Part shown: positions 9,311 through 19,407 of the stretch, piece by piece | Numbering within the stretch: the first letter of the stretch is position 1 | Layout: every line of letters starts with the position of its first letter | Source of the DNA: Suillus spraguei | Lineage: Eukaryota; Basidiomycota; Agaricomycetes; Boletales; Suillaceae | Assembly (NCBI GenBank): GCA_016800925.1 | Contig: JABCPU010000163.1 | Span: 1 to 64,000 of the forward strand | Direction of reading: 5' to 3' | DNA: 64,000 nucleotides | Position numbers and translations under genes: made by a program | Notes under the pieces: generated by a model | The model's database searches: none | Seen by the model: only the letters and a program-made list of their open reading frames with translations | Told to the model about the DNA's origin: nothing

Positions 9311-12300
9311 TTTGGAGAAACAAAGATTCGACGTATGTTTCTCCGAATGTATTACTAAGACTTGTACGCGCTGTAGGTGAAAGAAAAGAACTTCGTATTC
9401 CTATTACCCTCCACTCGCGCACTCGCTTAAAATCTGTCGACACTACCACCATTATAGATTCAGGAGCGGCCGGAACATTTATTTCCAAGGAGTTTGTGAA
9501 ACTCCATCAAATCACACGATGAAAACTCAAAACACCGTTTCGAGTTACTACAGCAGATGGAACTCTTATTAAAGGAGGACTGATCACGCACTATTGCATG
9601 TTAGTGGTCAAAATCGATGAATGAACCATGTATGGGAAATTCAATATCACCAAACTGGGAAGAAGAGATCAAATCCTTTTGGGAATTCCATGGTTACGTG
9701 CAATGAACCCAAGTATAGATTGGGCTGCTGAAACACTAGTTCTCCCTCGAACAACGAAATCAGATGAAATTGAAACTGATATGGATAGCGATCGGAAGAA
9801 GAATGGACTACCCCCAGCCTTCCATTGCCATCCTAAGAAATGGCAACATTCCCAACTTCCAAGACCACTCGTTATCCCTTCAACTACCAAAGATCCCAAA
9901 CCAGAAGTACAAATGCCATGTACTACAGACCCTACTCCCCGTGTACAACTACCACGAGCAGTATCACCGATTCCCCGCGCAGAAAAGCGCAAGAACGAAT
10001 CCGAACCCGAGCATCGGGCCGGACAAGAACCTATTGAGCAACGGCCAATAGAAGAACAGAAGTATGGAAAAAGAAAAGCAGAAGAGGAGATCCCGGACGA
10101 GATACCAACGTACCAAAATTATCCAAGTTCTATGTCCCTCTGAAAATTCTTCAACATACCCCTTCAAGTTCAATTGAAGAAATTCCCGATGAAAAAGAAC
10201 CCGTGCCCTCGTTGATCCCAACAGAGGATGATGACCAATTCAACACTATGCAAGATGTCTGGCATGCGCCAGAAGTGCGAGAAGTTTCCTCTTACGAGCT
10301 TGGAGAAGGAGAATTTCTTGTGGAATATGATACTGATGGAGTTAGCATGAGAATCATAGAAGAAGTATCCATGGACACGCCTCTCACACATGATGGAACT
10401 TCCCAACTTGAACAAACCCTCAACTATTCCGCAATCTCCCTTCCTCCTCCGAAATACAGTAACAAAGCTCAGGAATTCGCCACAGATGAGAAGGAAAAGA
10501 AAAAGAAATCCTTCGAAGAATTGGTCCCGGACTATTTACACGACTTCGCAGACGTCTTTGCTAAAGATGGACTAAACAAACTACCCCCCGAATGCCCCGG
10601 TATTGATCATCGGATCAATACTAAACCCGGTTTTATCCCTCGCACATCTAAGGTTTACCCACTATCGGAAAAGAACGCGCTGCTGTCAAAACATTTATCG
10701 ACGAAAACGTTGCGAAAGGTTTCATCTCAGAATCGAAGTCACCTCAAGCCAGTGGCTTCTTCTTTGTGGGAAAGAAGAGTGGAGAATTGCGTCCCTGTCA
10801 AGATTATCGATACATCAATGACTGGACGGTAAAGAACGCCTATCCGCTCCCACTCCCTATTTCCCTTGTCACACGCCTTCACAATGCACAGTTCTTTACG
10901 AAAATGGATATCCGGTCCAGCTATAACAATATTCGCATCCATCCTGATGATTGCTGGAAAGCTGCTTTTACTATGGAATTCGGCCTCTTTGAACCGAACG
11001 TCATGTTCTTTGGCCTCTGTAATTCCCCCGCAACCTTCCAAGCATACATGAATCGTACCTTCCAGCAGGAAATCAATGAAGGGTGGATGGTCATCTACAT
11101 GGACGATATCCTGATTTTCTCTACAACTATGGCAGAACATCGCGAACGGACAAGACGGGTTTTGATGAAGATATGAAAAGAACATCTGTTCTTGAAACCA
11201 GAAAAATGCACCTTCGATGCGGAAGAAGTGGAATACCTCGGAATGATAATTCGCCCCGGACAAGTTGCTATGGACAGCGCCAAGACAAAGGGAATCGCCG
11301 AATGGCCAACTCCGAAATCTGTAAAAGATGTTCGGTCATTCCTCGGCTTTTGCAACTTCTATCGAACGTTCATCTCCCACTATTCTGACATTGCTCGACC
11401 CCTTATCGAATTAATGAAGAAAGATAAGGCCTTTGATTGGTCAATGGAATCCATGGACACCTTCGAAGAACTGAAATGATGCTTTACATCTCAACCGGTA
11501 CTCCGTAACCCTGATCCTTCCCGACAATTTGCTATTGCTACCGATGCTTCACTCATAGCAACCGGCGGAGTTCTCTTGCAGACTGACAAAAATGGCGTTT
11601 ATCACCCATGTGCATATCTCTCACAGTCTTTGAACCCCACAGAACGCAATTACCAAATCTTTGATCGGGAACTCCTTGCCGTAATCTGGGCATTGAATGA
11701 ATGGCGCCATTATCTTGAAGGAAACCCGTACCCCGTCCTGGTATTCACCGACCACAAGAATCTTCTGTACTTTAGAAGTGCACAGAAGCTTACCCGTCGC
11801 CAAGCACATTGGCAATTGATTTTGTCTATTTACGACATTGAACTGCATCACGTTGCAGGTACCAAATTGGCAGTACCTGATGCACTATCTCGCCGTCCCG
11901 ACTATGACTCCGGAAAGAGGACCAGATTCTCCTCCCTGACACTCTATTTGTTCGTCTTATTGACATCGACCTGCAGGATGTTTTATCATCCTCTGACCCA
12001 CTCGACAACCCTGTCTTCAAGACGGCATCTGATGCCCTTGATGGTGTGTGCCTTCCGCCTATGAAGTCGGCTCTCTCTGACTGGAAGATTGAGGAGAACG
12101 TCCTCTATTTTAAGAACTGTGCTTATATTCCACCGGCCCATCGCTCTGCTATCCTGAACAGGTATCATGATCATCCTACTGCGGGTCATCCCGGTAGATT
12201 CAAAACTGAAGAACTCATTAAACGAGAAGCTTGGTGGCCCACTATGGGCTCCTATATTCCGAAATACGTTGAGGGTTGCTTCCTTTGTCAGCAAATGAAA

Positions 12301-13409
12301 GCCGATACGCATCCTGTTCGACTGCCGCTTGCCCCGATACCCTCGTCTGCGACTCGCCCCTTTTCCCAGGTCTCTGTTGATCTTATCACCAACCTTCCTG
12401 TCTCTGGAGGCTTTGACAGTATCATGGTTGTGGTAGACCATGGCCTTATGAAGGGGGTAATTATTATCCCTTGTCTGAAAACCGTCACTTCCGAAGGCAT
12501 TGCTAAACTATTCTTGAAACACGTCTACCGACGATTTGGACTCCATGACAAAGTCATCTCGGATCGAGGTCCGCAATTCCTATCTCGCTTCTCTAAGGAA
12601 CCTGCCCGACTTCTTGACTATGTCATCGCTCCATCTACAGCTTATCACCCACAGACTGATGGTCAAACCGAAAGCTGAATCAGGAACTTGAAACATACCT
12701 ACGCATCTATAGCCGCAACAACCCTGAAGATTGGGTAGAACATCTACCAATTGCCGAATTTGTCCACAACCATCGAAAACATGATGCAAGGAATGCATCA
12801 CCCTTTTATTTGATGATGGGATATGAACCACATGCCATCCCTCACCTTATCCCTGATTCATCCGTCCCTGCAGCAGAAGATCGAGTACGATCCCTGCAGA
12901 AAATAAGAGAAGAAGCAATCGCCTGCCATAATATTGCAATGCAAACAATGGCTGAACGATCCCAAGGAGATAAGTACATTCCATGGAAGATCGGAGATAA
13001 GGTTTGGCTATCTGCCGCTAATCTTAGACTCAAACTCCCATCAAGGAAACTTGCCCCAAAGCGATACGGACCCTTCCCGATCATCGATGTCTTATCTCCC
13101 ATCACATTCATGCTCAAACTCCCTCCACAGTGGAAAATCCATCCTACATTCCACGCTTCTGTCTTGTTGTCCTATAGCAAAACAGACGTACACAGTCCGA
13201 ACTTCCCCGAACCACCACCTGACATCATCGAAGAAGAAGAAGAATATGAAATAGAAGCAATTATTTCTCACAAAGGAACCGGCACTCGCCGACGCTATCT
13301 TGTTTCTTGGAAAGGATACTCATCGGGAGATAACAAATGGCTCCCCGAAAAGAACTTGAAGAACTCCGCTCGAATTCTGAATGCTTATAAAAAGCAGCAT
13401 TCCCTCTGA
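9299..13409 (+). pseudogene. pol: Pol polyprotein of copy B: PR-RT-RNaseH-IN-chromodomain, broken
   Basis: Protease DSGA at 9456-9467; reverse transcriptase with YMDD at 11096-11107; RNase H from about 11527 with its Asp and the DRELLAV Glu; the integrase zinc finger (H, H, C, C, about 12140-12300); the integrase core with VDLIT, SDRGPQF and following residues; a chromodomain (YLVSWKGYSSGDNKWLPEKN) ending at 13409. Nonsense TGA codons at 9520, 9622, 11174 and 11477 stand where copy A has CGA. Frameshifts: a lost A near 10670, a deletion of about ten bases near 11920 and a lost G near 12672. Pol would polymerise and integrate element DNA; the chromodomain directs integration to modified chromatin. 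This copy is dead in trans. Confidence 0.92.
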
Positions 13410-14934
13410 TTATTCTTCAGTCAATCAACTCGCACTAGCACTTGATCAACTAACACCGTTTCAAATGTCTTTCCCTACTGCATACATCACTCCCGTCACC
13501 GTTGCCAACAATGACTCCGACTCCGACGCAGAAAACTACGGAACCCTTACCACTGAAATCGACAACACTTCCTACATTGAAGCCGCCCTTCTATGCGAAG
13601 GACATGCGCTCGAAATTGAAAGAATCCTCACTGAGAGAGGTGCTTTCCCCACCCTCCTCCTCGTCAACATTATTCGCACCGCAGCCCTCATTGAAGCCAC
13701 TGCCAACGAGACCACAGAAATCACCCACTGCCATCGTCTCCTTCATCTTCAAAAATGCATTCGTTCTTATGCTATGTTGTTGCTTCCCAATACTTTTAAG
13801 AGCGATGTTGAAAAAGCTATTCACATCGTGGCCGAACGTCGGGCAGGTGTTGCTCGACCTCCCTCTCCGCAGGAAGATATGCCACTTCCTATTCCAGCAC
13901 CCTCTTCTTCGCGCATGTATTCTAGTATTGATGCCCTTGCTGGCTTATGTACTGCTGTCCAAGAGATCGGACAGCTCACCAACGCAGTCATCGAAACTAT
14001 CCAGCAATCAGTCACTGAAACCAGAGCAGCCAGAAACCTAGTTGAAGAAGCCATTACCGATTTACAACAAATGCAAGCTGATCTCGCCTCTCCACAAACT
14101 CCATCCCCTATTGAACAACCAGTTTCACCGCCTCCCGTTATAACATCCCATGATCACCCTGCATGGCTATACGAGCCTTGCACACAAGAGCAATGTGAAG
14201 CAGCAAGGATACTAGGAGTTCCTACCGCAGAATTAGTAGCACTCGGCCCCCAACTTCGCGACCTTCATATTCATCCTCCCATGTCCATTCCGTTATCATT
14301 TGGTCCAATGGATCCCGTCTTGCCAGTCTTAGTGAAAGACTTCGGTACCACCTCCTCTTCTTCAAGCGATGAACTCCTTGCGATTGCTGAACGAGGAACC
14401 ACCCCTGATCTCCAAATGTCAACATACACTCTCACTCCGGCTCAGCAGGCGCAGCTTAGACGCGACAACGCCCTTGCCTTAAAACATATGAAACGGAACA
14501 AGGGGAAGAAGCGCGCCAGATCCACCAGTCCTAAACCAATCATCTCACCATCACCATTACGCATGTCTACTTCTAACACCGATGAAAATATGAAATGCCG
14601 ACTCTGTGGCATTGTTGGACATCGGCAGAAGAATTGCCCTGACTATCAGTGCCAAATCTGTCTGCGACACGCTCCTACCCATCTGTCTATCTATTGCCCT
14701 CAGCGTTGTGGAGAACCCCCGTTTATGCTTACCTGGAAGGACGATGGATTTTATGATGCACTTCATAGGTGGGAACAGTATCTTATTAACCGTTGGCGAA
14801 GGAAAGCAGGTCGACGGGCGAGGACTGTAGCGGAAGAGGAAGCTGCTTATATGTTAGGAGGAAGTGCCGCTGATGAAGACGTCGCTAACTATGACGACTA
14901 TGATCCCATCTATGATGACAACAGAGATGTTTGA
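13381..14934 (+). CDS. Third open frame of the retrotransposon: zinc-knuckle protein downstream of pol
   Basis: A 517-residue frame, uninterrupted although pol just upstream is heavily damaged. It overlaps the pol end by 29 bases if it starts at 13381; an ATG at 13465 gives a 489-residue product. The N-terminal third is helical, followed by Pro/Ser-rich linkers and a Lys/Arg-rich stretch near residue 375. A CCHC knuckle CRLCGIVGHRQKNC lies at about residues 406-419, then a second Cys/His cluster CQICLRHAPTHLSIYC, an aromatic and Arg-rich segment and an acidic Tyr/Asp-rich tail. There is no signal peptide or membrane segment, so it is not envelope-like. It is distinct from the gag of this element. 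The role is unknown; nucleic-acid binding is an inference from the knuckles. Confidence 0.85.
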   Translation: MLIKSSIPSDYSSVNQLALALDQLTPFQMSFPTAYITPVTVANNDSDSDAENYGTLTTEIDNTSYIEAALLCEGHALEIERILTERGAFPTLLLVNIIRTAALIEATANETTEITHCHRLLHLQKCIRSYAMLLLPNTFKSDVEKAIHIVAERRAGVARPPSPQEDMPLPIPAPSSSRMYSSIDALAGLCTAVQEIGQLTNAVIETIQQSVTETRAARNLVEEAITDLQQMQADLASPQTPSPIEQPVSPPPVITSHDHPAWLYEPCTQEQCEAARILGVPTAELVALGPQLRDLHIHPPMSIPLSFGPMDPVLPVLVKDFGTTSSSSSDELLAIAERGTTPDLQMSTYTLTPAQQAQLRRDNALALKHMKRNKGKKRARSTSPKPIISPSPLRMSTSNTDENMKCRLCGIVGHRQKNCPDYQCQICLRHAPTHLSIYCPQRCGEPPFMLTWKDDGFYDALHRWEQYLINRWRRKAGRRARTVAEEEAAYMLGGSAADEDVANYDDYDPIYDDNRDV

Positions 14935-14957
14935 AAGTCGGTGACTTTCAATATAAT

Positions 14958-14964
14958 AAGGGGG
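14958..14964 (+). promoter_or_regulatory. Polypurine tract
   Basis: AAGGGGG, followed by TAA and then the 3' LTR at 14968. Placed as expected for the plus-strand DNA primer. Confidence 0.75.
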
Positions 14965-15020
14965 TAATGTTACAGTTGTACGTGCCCCTATTCATTCTCC
15001 CTTTATCTTCTTCTTGTATA

Positions 15021-15232
15021 CAGTGGCTCAAAAAACTGTCCGCATGTTTTGACATTTTTCACTATCTATGATATTGTGTGAGAATGAACAAATTCCTCAA
15101 GGACATACTTATACCACATTGTAGTATGGCTTCAGGGCTTTCATTTGAGCCCTACACCGTGGGAATCGGCGGAGATATGGTGGAGATACAAGGCTCACAA
15201 AATGGTGACTCATGCGGACAGTTTTTGACTCA
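15021..15232 (+). repeat. Left terminal inverted repeat of the mariner element
   Basis: Pairs with 16425-16635. Its inner end (15211-15232) repeats the outer tip in inverse orientation (CATGCGGACAGTTTTTGACT against AAAAAACTGTCCGCATG), so each repeat carries two facing copies of a likely transposase-binding site. Confidence 0.88.
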
Positions 15233-15259
15233 AGTATTTTACAGTAATAACCAGGTATT

Positions 15260-16275
15260 CTAGTATTTTGTATGACCTCCCTTGGCTTTAATTACTGCCT
15301 CTATCCTTCTAGGCATACTCTCAATTAATTTCTGGCAATCCTCAGCTGTGATCTTCCCCCATTCCACTGCTACTCTCTCCCAAAGCTCCCATACTCCTTT
15401 AGGGGGGTTTTCATAGGCTTGAAGCTTTTTCTTGAGTGTTCCCCAGAGATGTTCAATGACATTGACATAGGAGACTGTGCTGGCCAGTCAAGAACATTGA
15501 TGTTATGTTCTTCAAACCATTCCCTAGCTCTTCTGGATGTGTGCTTGGGATCATTATCCTGTTGGAAAATGATATCTTCTTCATCAATCCCTGATTCTGC
15601 CAAGCTAGGCAGCAAGTGGTCATTTAAAATGTCCACATACTGCTCAGCATTCATCTTCCCCTCAACCTCAGCAAGCATTCCCACACCATTCCATCCCATA
15701 CAGCCCCATACCATTAAAGAACCTCCTCCAAACTTGACAGTCCCATTAACCTCTCTGTCTGTTAGGCCATCTCCCTTCTTTTTCCATACATACACCTTCC
15801 CATCTGACCCAATCCTATTGATTTTGGTCTCATCTGACCATATAACACGCTTCCAGTCCTCTACAGTCCAGTGTTGATGAGCTAAGGCAAAGGCTAGTCT
15901 TCTCTGCCTATGTTTGATGGAGAGAAGAGGCTTTTTCTTCTTTGTTACTGCCTTGAGATGAGCTGCCTTGAGAACATTCCTCACAGTTTGTGAAGAGACA
16001 GGGGTAGTAATGGTGGAATTGATATAATGGGTGGCTTGGACAGCATTATCAGCCTTTCCTGTAGTGATATGTTGGATAATAGCCCTTTTGTCAGTAGAGG
16101 TAAGCTTGGATGGACGTCCTCCACAAGAGTTTTCCTTGTCTGGGTGGCTTTCTTTGATGAACTTGGCCACAGTGGACTTGCATACTCCAGTTCTAGAGGA
16201 AATTTGGCGAGCAGAGAGGCCAGCATAAGACAGAGAGAGGATATTATCTCTTTGAGCAGAGGAGATGGCTTTCAT
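15260..16275 (-). pseudogene. Tc1-like transposase with one frameshift at the third catalytic residue
   Basis: Start MKAISSAQRDNILSLSYAG at 16275. An N-terminal helix-turn-helix pair (SARQISSRTGVCKSTVAKFI) and the linker GRPSKL are followed by the DDE core: first Asp in WSDETK, second in QQDNDPKH. After WPAQSP the frame breaks near 15469; the downstream frame reads VNVIEHLWGTLKKKL and continues to a stop at 15260. Restoring one base would give a third acidic residue at the expected place. The enzyme would cut and join transposon ends in the nucleus. Length is normal for the family (about 338 residues once read through). Confidence 0.9.
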
Positions 16276-16424
16276 GGTGATTATGACTATGATACATGAG
16301 ATATTCTGGTTTATATAGTTAGATATAGTCATAAAATAACATAATGACACCACTTTATAATTTATATAATAGTGGCATGATTTTTATGGTGTCATAAATA
16401 ATGATTTATATAGTTTTAATATAC

Positions 16425-16635
16425 ACTCAAAAAACTGTCCACATGAGTCATCATTTTATAAGCCTTATATCTCCACCATATCTCCGCCGATTCCCACGGT
16501 GTAGGGCTCAAATAAAAGCCCTGAAGCCATACTACAATGTGGTATAAGTATGTCCTTGAGGAATTTGTTCATTCTCACACAATATCATAGATAGTGAAAA
16601 ATGTCAAAACATGCGGACAGTTTTTTGAGCCACTG
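16425..16635 (-). repeat. Right terminal inverted repeat of the mariner element
   Basis: The inverse partner of 15021-15232, with scattered differences. The inner site reads ACTCAAAAAACTGTCCACATG, where the outer one has TGTCCGCATG. Confidence 0.88.
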
Positions 16636-16807
16636 TATCATGTCACATGACTCTGACTCATATGCTCAACGCATTTGTACAATACATGCCTTCCTCATTA
16701 GGATACGCAGTTACATTCTCACGGTTACCTGGTCTGTGCACACATATATACTTATATAAGCACAGTGTACTTGTAGTAGATTCCCTACTTTAATCTTACT
16801 GGGTTTT

Positions 16808-17577
16808 TGTCATATACCATACTTCTAATCTCAGATCCGATCATATCCGTCCAGATCCGATTGTTTCCATATCCATCCGGTCCACAGATCCTGTCCGGAC
16901 CACCCATCCGAATGTACTCACTTCTCGCACCTTAACTCCCTGGTGAACATCTGCGTCTATCTCCTTTCGTCTTTTCTCCTACTACCGGTACTCCGGCTGT
17001 TTATATTTCCGTCCTGTGTTACTGATCCGTTTCCTGTGTTCATTTCCGATTCATGCTTACTGATCCGCTGTGCAATAACTAATAGACTTCCGTTACACTT
17101 TGTACATAGCCCTCGGTCCCGGACTTGCTGATTATCCGTCTTAGATACTTACTGTATATAAACCACTTGTAGATCTCCGTAGAACCTTAGTTCGAATATC
17201 ATCTTAGATTCTACTCATTCTGCCTTCTCCGGACTTAAGCCACTCTCCGCTTTAAAGTCACCTTCCGAGACTTAGGATTGATTCCTATAGTCTATACCTC
17301 CGACTCTATCTTCGGATAGTCCATCTCCGTTAGTTTCTAGTTAGGAACTCGTTCCGAAACTAGCCTTAATCCCTGTCCTCCCCTTACATTCCGAATAACC
17401 TTCGGACGTATCATATCCGACACCTTCGGACACCCGGATCCGTCACGCAACTCCTCCCGGGTCTTCGGACGAATAACTCCTCCCTGAAATAAGGGGCATT
17501 ACTCGAGAAAGGGGCACAGTGTACGAACTGAGGCCAAAGCCCTTCGTATCTCTCTACCCTTGAGTACAGTCTTAACA
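16808..17577 (+). mobile_element. Solo LTR of a second LTR-retrotransposon family
   Basis: 770 bases starting TGTCATATACC and ending CTTAACA, flanked by GTTTT (16803-16807 and 17578-17582). There is no internal coding sequence, so it is a solo LTR left by recombination between the two ends of an element. A TATATAAA box lies at about 17155-17162. The tetranucleotide TCCG occurs at least 23 times. It is inserted in the R/U5 part of the 3' LTR of copy B. The orientation is given by the TATA box. Confidence 0.88.
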
Positions 17578-17833
17578 GTTTTACCTGGAACATCCTTCGC
17601 TTAGGTCTCCAACCTAAGTCGTCCTTGAATCGTCTCTAAGTCTAGGCACTCCTTAGACTTAGTCTCTATTCTCGTAGAACCTCTTAGACTTGTCTTTGAG
17701 GCCGAACCCTTGATCGTACTCGGAACGCGTTCCTTGTACTTTCACCTTGTCCTCTTCTGGACATTGTAGAACTTCCCAGCAGACCGTCTGTGTCTTTTCA
17801 CTGTCGCTGGTGATGCCACCCCAGTTTGTAACA

Positions 17834-17838
17834 CACCT
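17834..17838. repeat. Target-site duplication of copy B, right (CACCT)
   Basis: An exact copy of 7797-7801, confirming that 7802 and 17833 are the true ends of one element. Confidence 0.93.
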
Positions 17839-18440
17839 CGTGAATTGCTGAAGGCAGGGTGACAATGAGTTCTTGAAGATGGTGATTATATGATGGTCTA
17901 AAGCAAAGTATATGATCAGCTCCAATTTGGAAAGGATGGGAAGACTCACTTCCAAACCACCGTGCAGTCAGAATTGATAGCATCTAAAATGTATGCATAA
18001 TCTTCTTCCAAAACATTCGAGAACACCTACAGTAATCAGCCTGAGAAAAATCAGAAACAAGAAACTTCTCATACCTCAAGTTCAGGTCCATCACTACCAG
18101 TTTGAATTCTACTGATAATCAATTCACGCAGTCCTACAGAGCTCGGGAAATGAATTACGTGGCCTGTGAGTTACAAAAAATGTACCAGGACCTTTAACAT
18201 TTGATGTCACATTTGCAATATTTGCTGGCTTCAGTGAGCCTGGTGTTGACTGAGGCTCATTTGTCACTGTAGGACTTGAAACTGGGTCTGTAGTAACAGT
18301 AGTGGTTCGACCTTTCATAAAGATTGTTGAAGGACTCTTGACATTCCCTGGAGATGGCCCTCTGAATGATCCAGAAATTTTTGGCTGAGGTTGCCAGTTG
18401 TTGCACTGTAACAAATGGATGGGAGGCATGGTTTTCAAAA
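17839..18440 (-). pseudogene. 5' half of the gene split by copy B
   Basis: Exons on the minus strand. One begins near MPPIHLLQCNNWQPQPK (about 18429) and is Ser/Thr/Pro-rich. After an acceptor near 18163 comes VIHFPSSVGLRELIISRI to a donor at about 18072. Then VFSNVLEEDYAYILDAI follows from about 18028, and a last piece ends LIVTLPSAIHEV at the LTR junction. The frame continues at 7801 into VLVPLRTVMGTIVDSL once the element and one duplication are removed. The exact 5' end and one short intron near 17940 are unclear. No family is recognised with confidence. Confidence 0.6.
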
Positions 18441-18651
18441 GGTAACACTTTATTAGAGTGACACCTTATAAGCGAATACTGTGGCGTAAACCGGCATTCA
18501 ACTTTTAACCGGGTTTTCCGCTGTAAAATAAGGGTAGTATGAGCCTACATAAGCACAATTTCACCAAGTCTGACAGTTCTCAATTGAACAAAAAACTCAC
18601 GCCAGTGCCATCGTTTATGCAAAGAGCTGTAACTAAGTAGAACTTGTCTAA

Positions 18652-19407
18652 TTAAAAAGGTGGTAAAGATGGTAAGGCTTGATCATTGGGTCCTATAAAA
18701 GAATAATCTACGTGAGAGGTATCATTTAACCAAGCGCTAAATGGATCAATCTGGGGATAACTTGTAAGATCTAATGGAAGTTCAGAATTGGTGGTAGCTG
18801 CGGTGTCATGATGCATATCATCTATGTTCTGGAATAGTGACGCGAGAGCGTCACTCATCTCACCGGTTAAGTCAGTAGGGAGTTGCAATCCAGTGTCAGT
18901 GGCAGATGGGTCCACTGGTAGTAAACTCGGAGGCAGCATATGACCTGAAGAACAAGGATTAGCCAACTATCAAAGTAGTATATCAGATTACACTTACATT
19001 TCATGTCTGAGTTTGAGATGCTACCCAGGCCATTACTACCAGTCAGAGACGCAGTGTTAGCTTTGATTTCAGAGAGTATTCCACTGGCCAGCAGGACTAT
19101 ATCCTGCATTGACGGCACGTTCCACCTTATCACCTGAATTCTTGATAGCCGCCTGATAAGCAGCACGATGCTTATAGAATGTCACCTTAGTAGACGTGGG
19201 GTCAATGGTGGAAAGCGGCGGTATGATATGCTGTTGAGCAGCAACTGGAGAAGATACGGATGCGACTCGGTGGACCTTACACCCTCCCACCACCTCACAA
19301 CACTGCTTGCAGTAGTGTCGTGTGCAGTTCCTGTTGGCCTTCCATGCTTGAGTACCCTGCTTCAAGTTGCGGCAGTCAGCTTTAGTACACAGGACCGTAT
19401 CAGTCAT
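18652..19407 (-). CDS. Small protein with an N-terminal Cys/His cluster, unrecognised
   Basis: Starts MTDTVLCTKADCRNLKQGTQ at 19407. The first 50 residues contain CTKADC, NCTRHYCKQCC and GGCKVH, a spacing that looks like a metal-binding cluster. A second part (18966-18652) is acidic and ends FIGPNDQALPSLPPF. A clear intron (GTAAGT to TTCAG, about 18998 to 18945) joins these parts, but the two reading frames before it do not agree near 19085, so there is either one more intron or a frameshift. Similar short Cys-rich proteins are common near transposons in mushrooms (general impression, not a search result). It reads in the same direction as the split gene at 18440. Confidence 0.5.

Larger units (their letters stand above)
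15021..16635 (-). mobile_element. Tc1/mariner DNA transposon inserted in the 3' LTR
   Basis: 1615 bases flanked by TA (15019-15020 and 16636-16637). Ends are CAGTGGCTCAAAAAACTGTC and its complement. Terminal inverted repeats are long, about 210 bases each. The empty site is seen in the 5' LTR, where CTTGTATATCATG is uninterrupted. It contains one transposase gene on the minus strand. Confidence 0.95.
7802..17833 (+). mobile_element. Ty3/gypsy chromovirus retrotransposon, copy B (complete, with nested insertions)
   Basis: Order: 5' LTR 7802-8275, self-priming site, leader, gag 8474-9310, pol to 13409 with a C-terminal chromodomain, a third open frame 13381-14934, a purine tract and the 3' LTR 14968-17833. 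The element is flanked by CACCT on both sides. Without the mariner element and the solo LTR it would be about 7.64 kb. LTR comparison by eye finds six differences, all transitions, so insertion is fairly recent, yet pol has several nonsense codons and frameshifts. The chromodomain and the self-priming signal place it near the Tf1/sushi chromoviruses. Confidence 0.95.
14968..17833 (+). repeat. 3' LTR of copy B, split into three parts by two insertions
   Basis: LTR sequence occupies 14968-15020, 16638-16807 and 17583-17833. A mariner element with its TA duplication and a solo LTR with a GTTTT duplication interrupt it. When both are removed the LTR is full length and matches the 5' LTR except for about six transitions. 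Confidence 0.95.

Noticed and set aside
13502..14041. A 179-residue frame inside the third ORF
   Set aside because: Overlaps the 517-residue frame in another phase and has no motifs; a shadow.
13381..14934. Third ORF as an envelope gene
   Set aside because: No signal peptide, membrane segment or cleavage motif; zinc knuckles and a charged tail instead.
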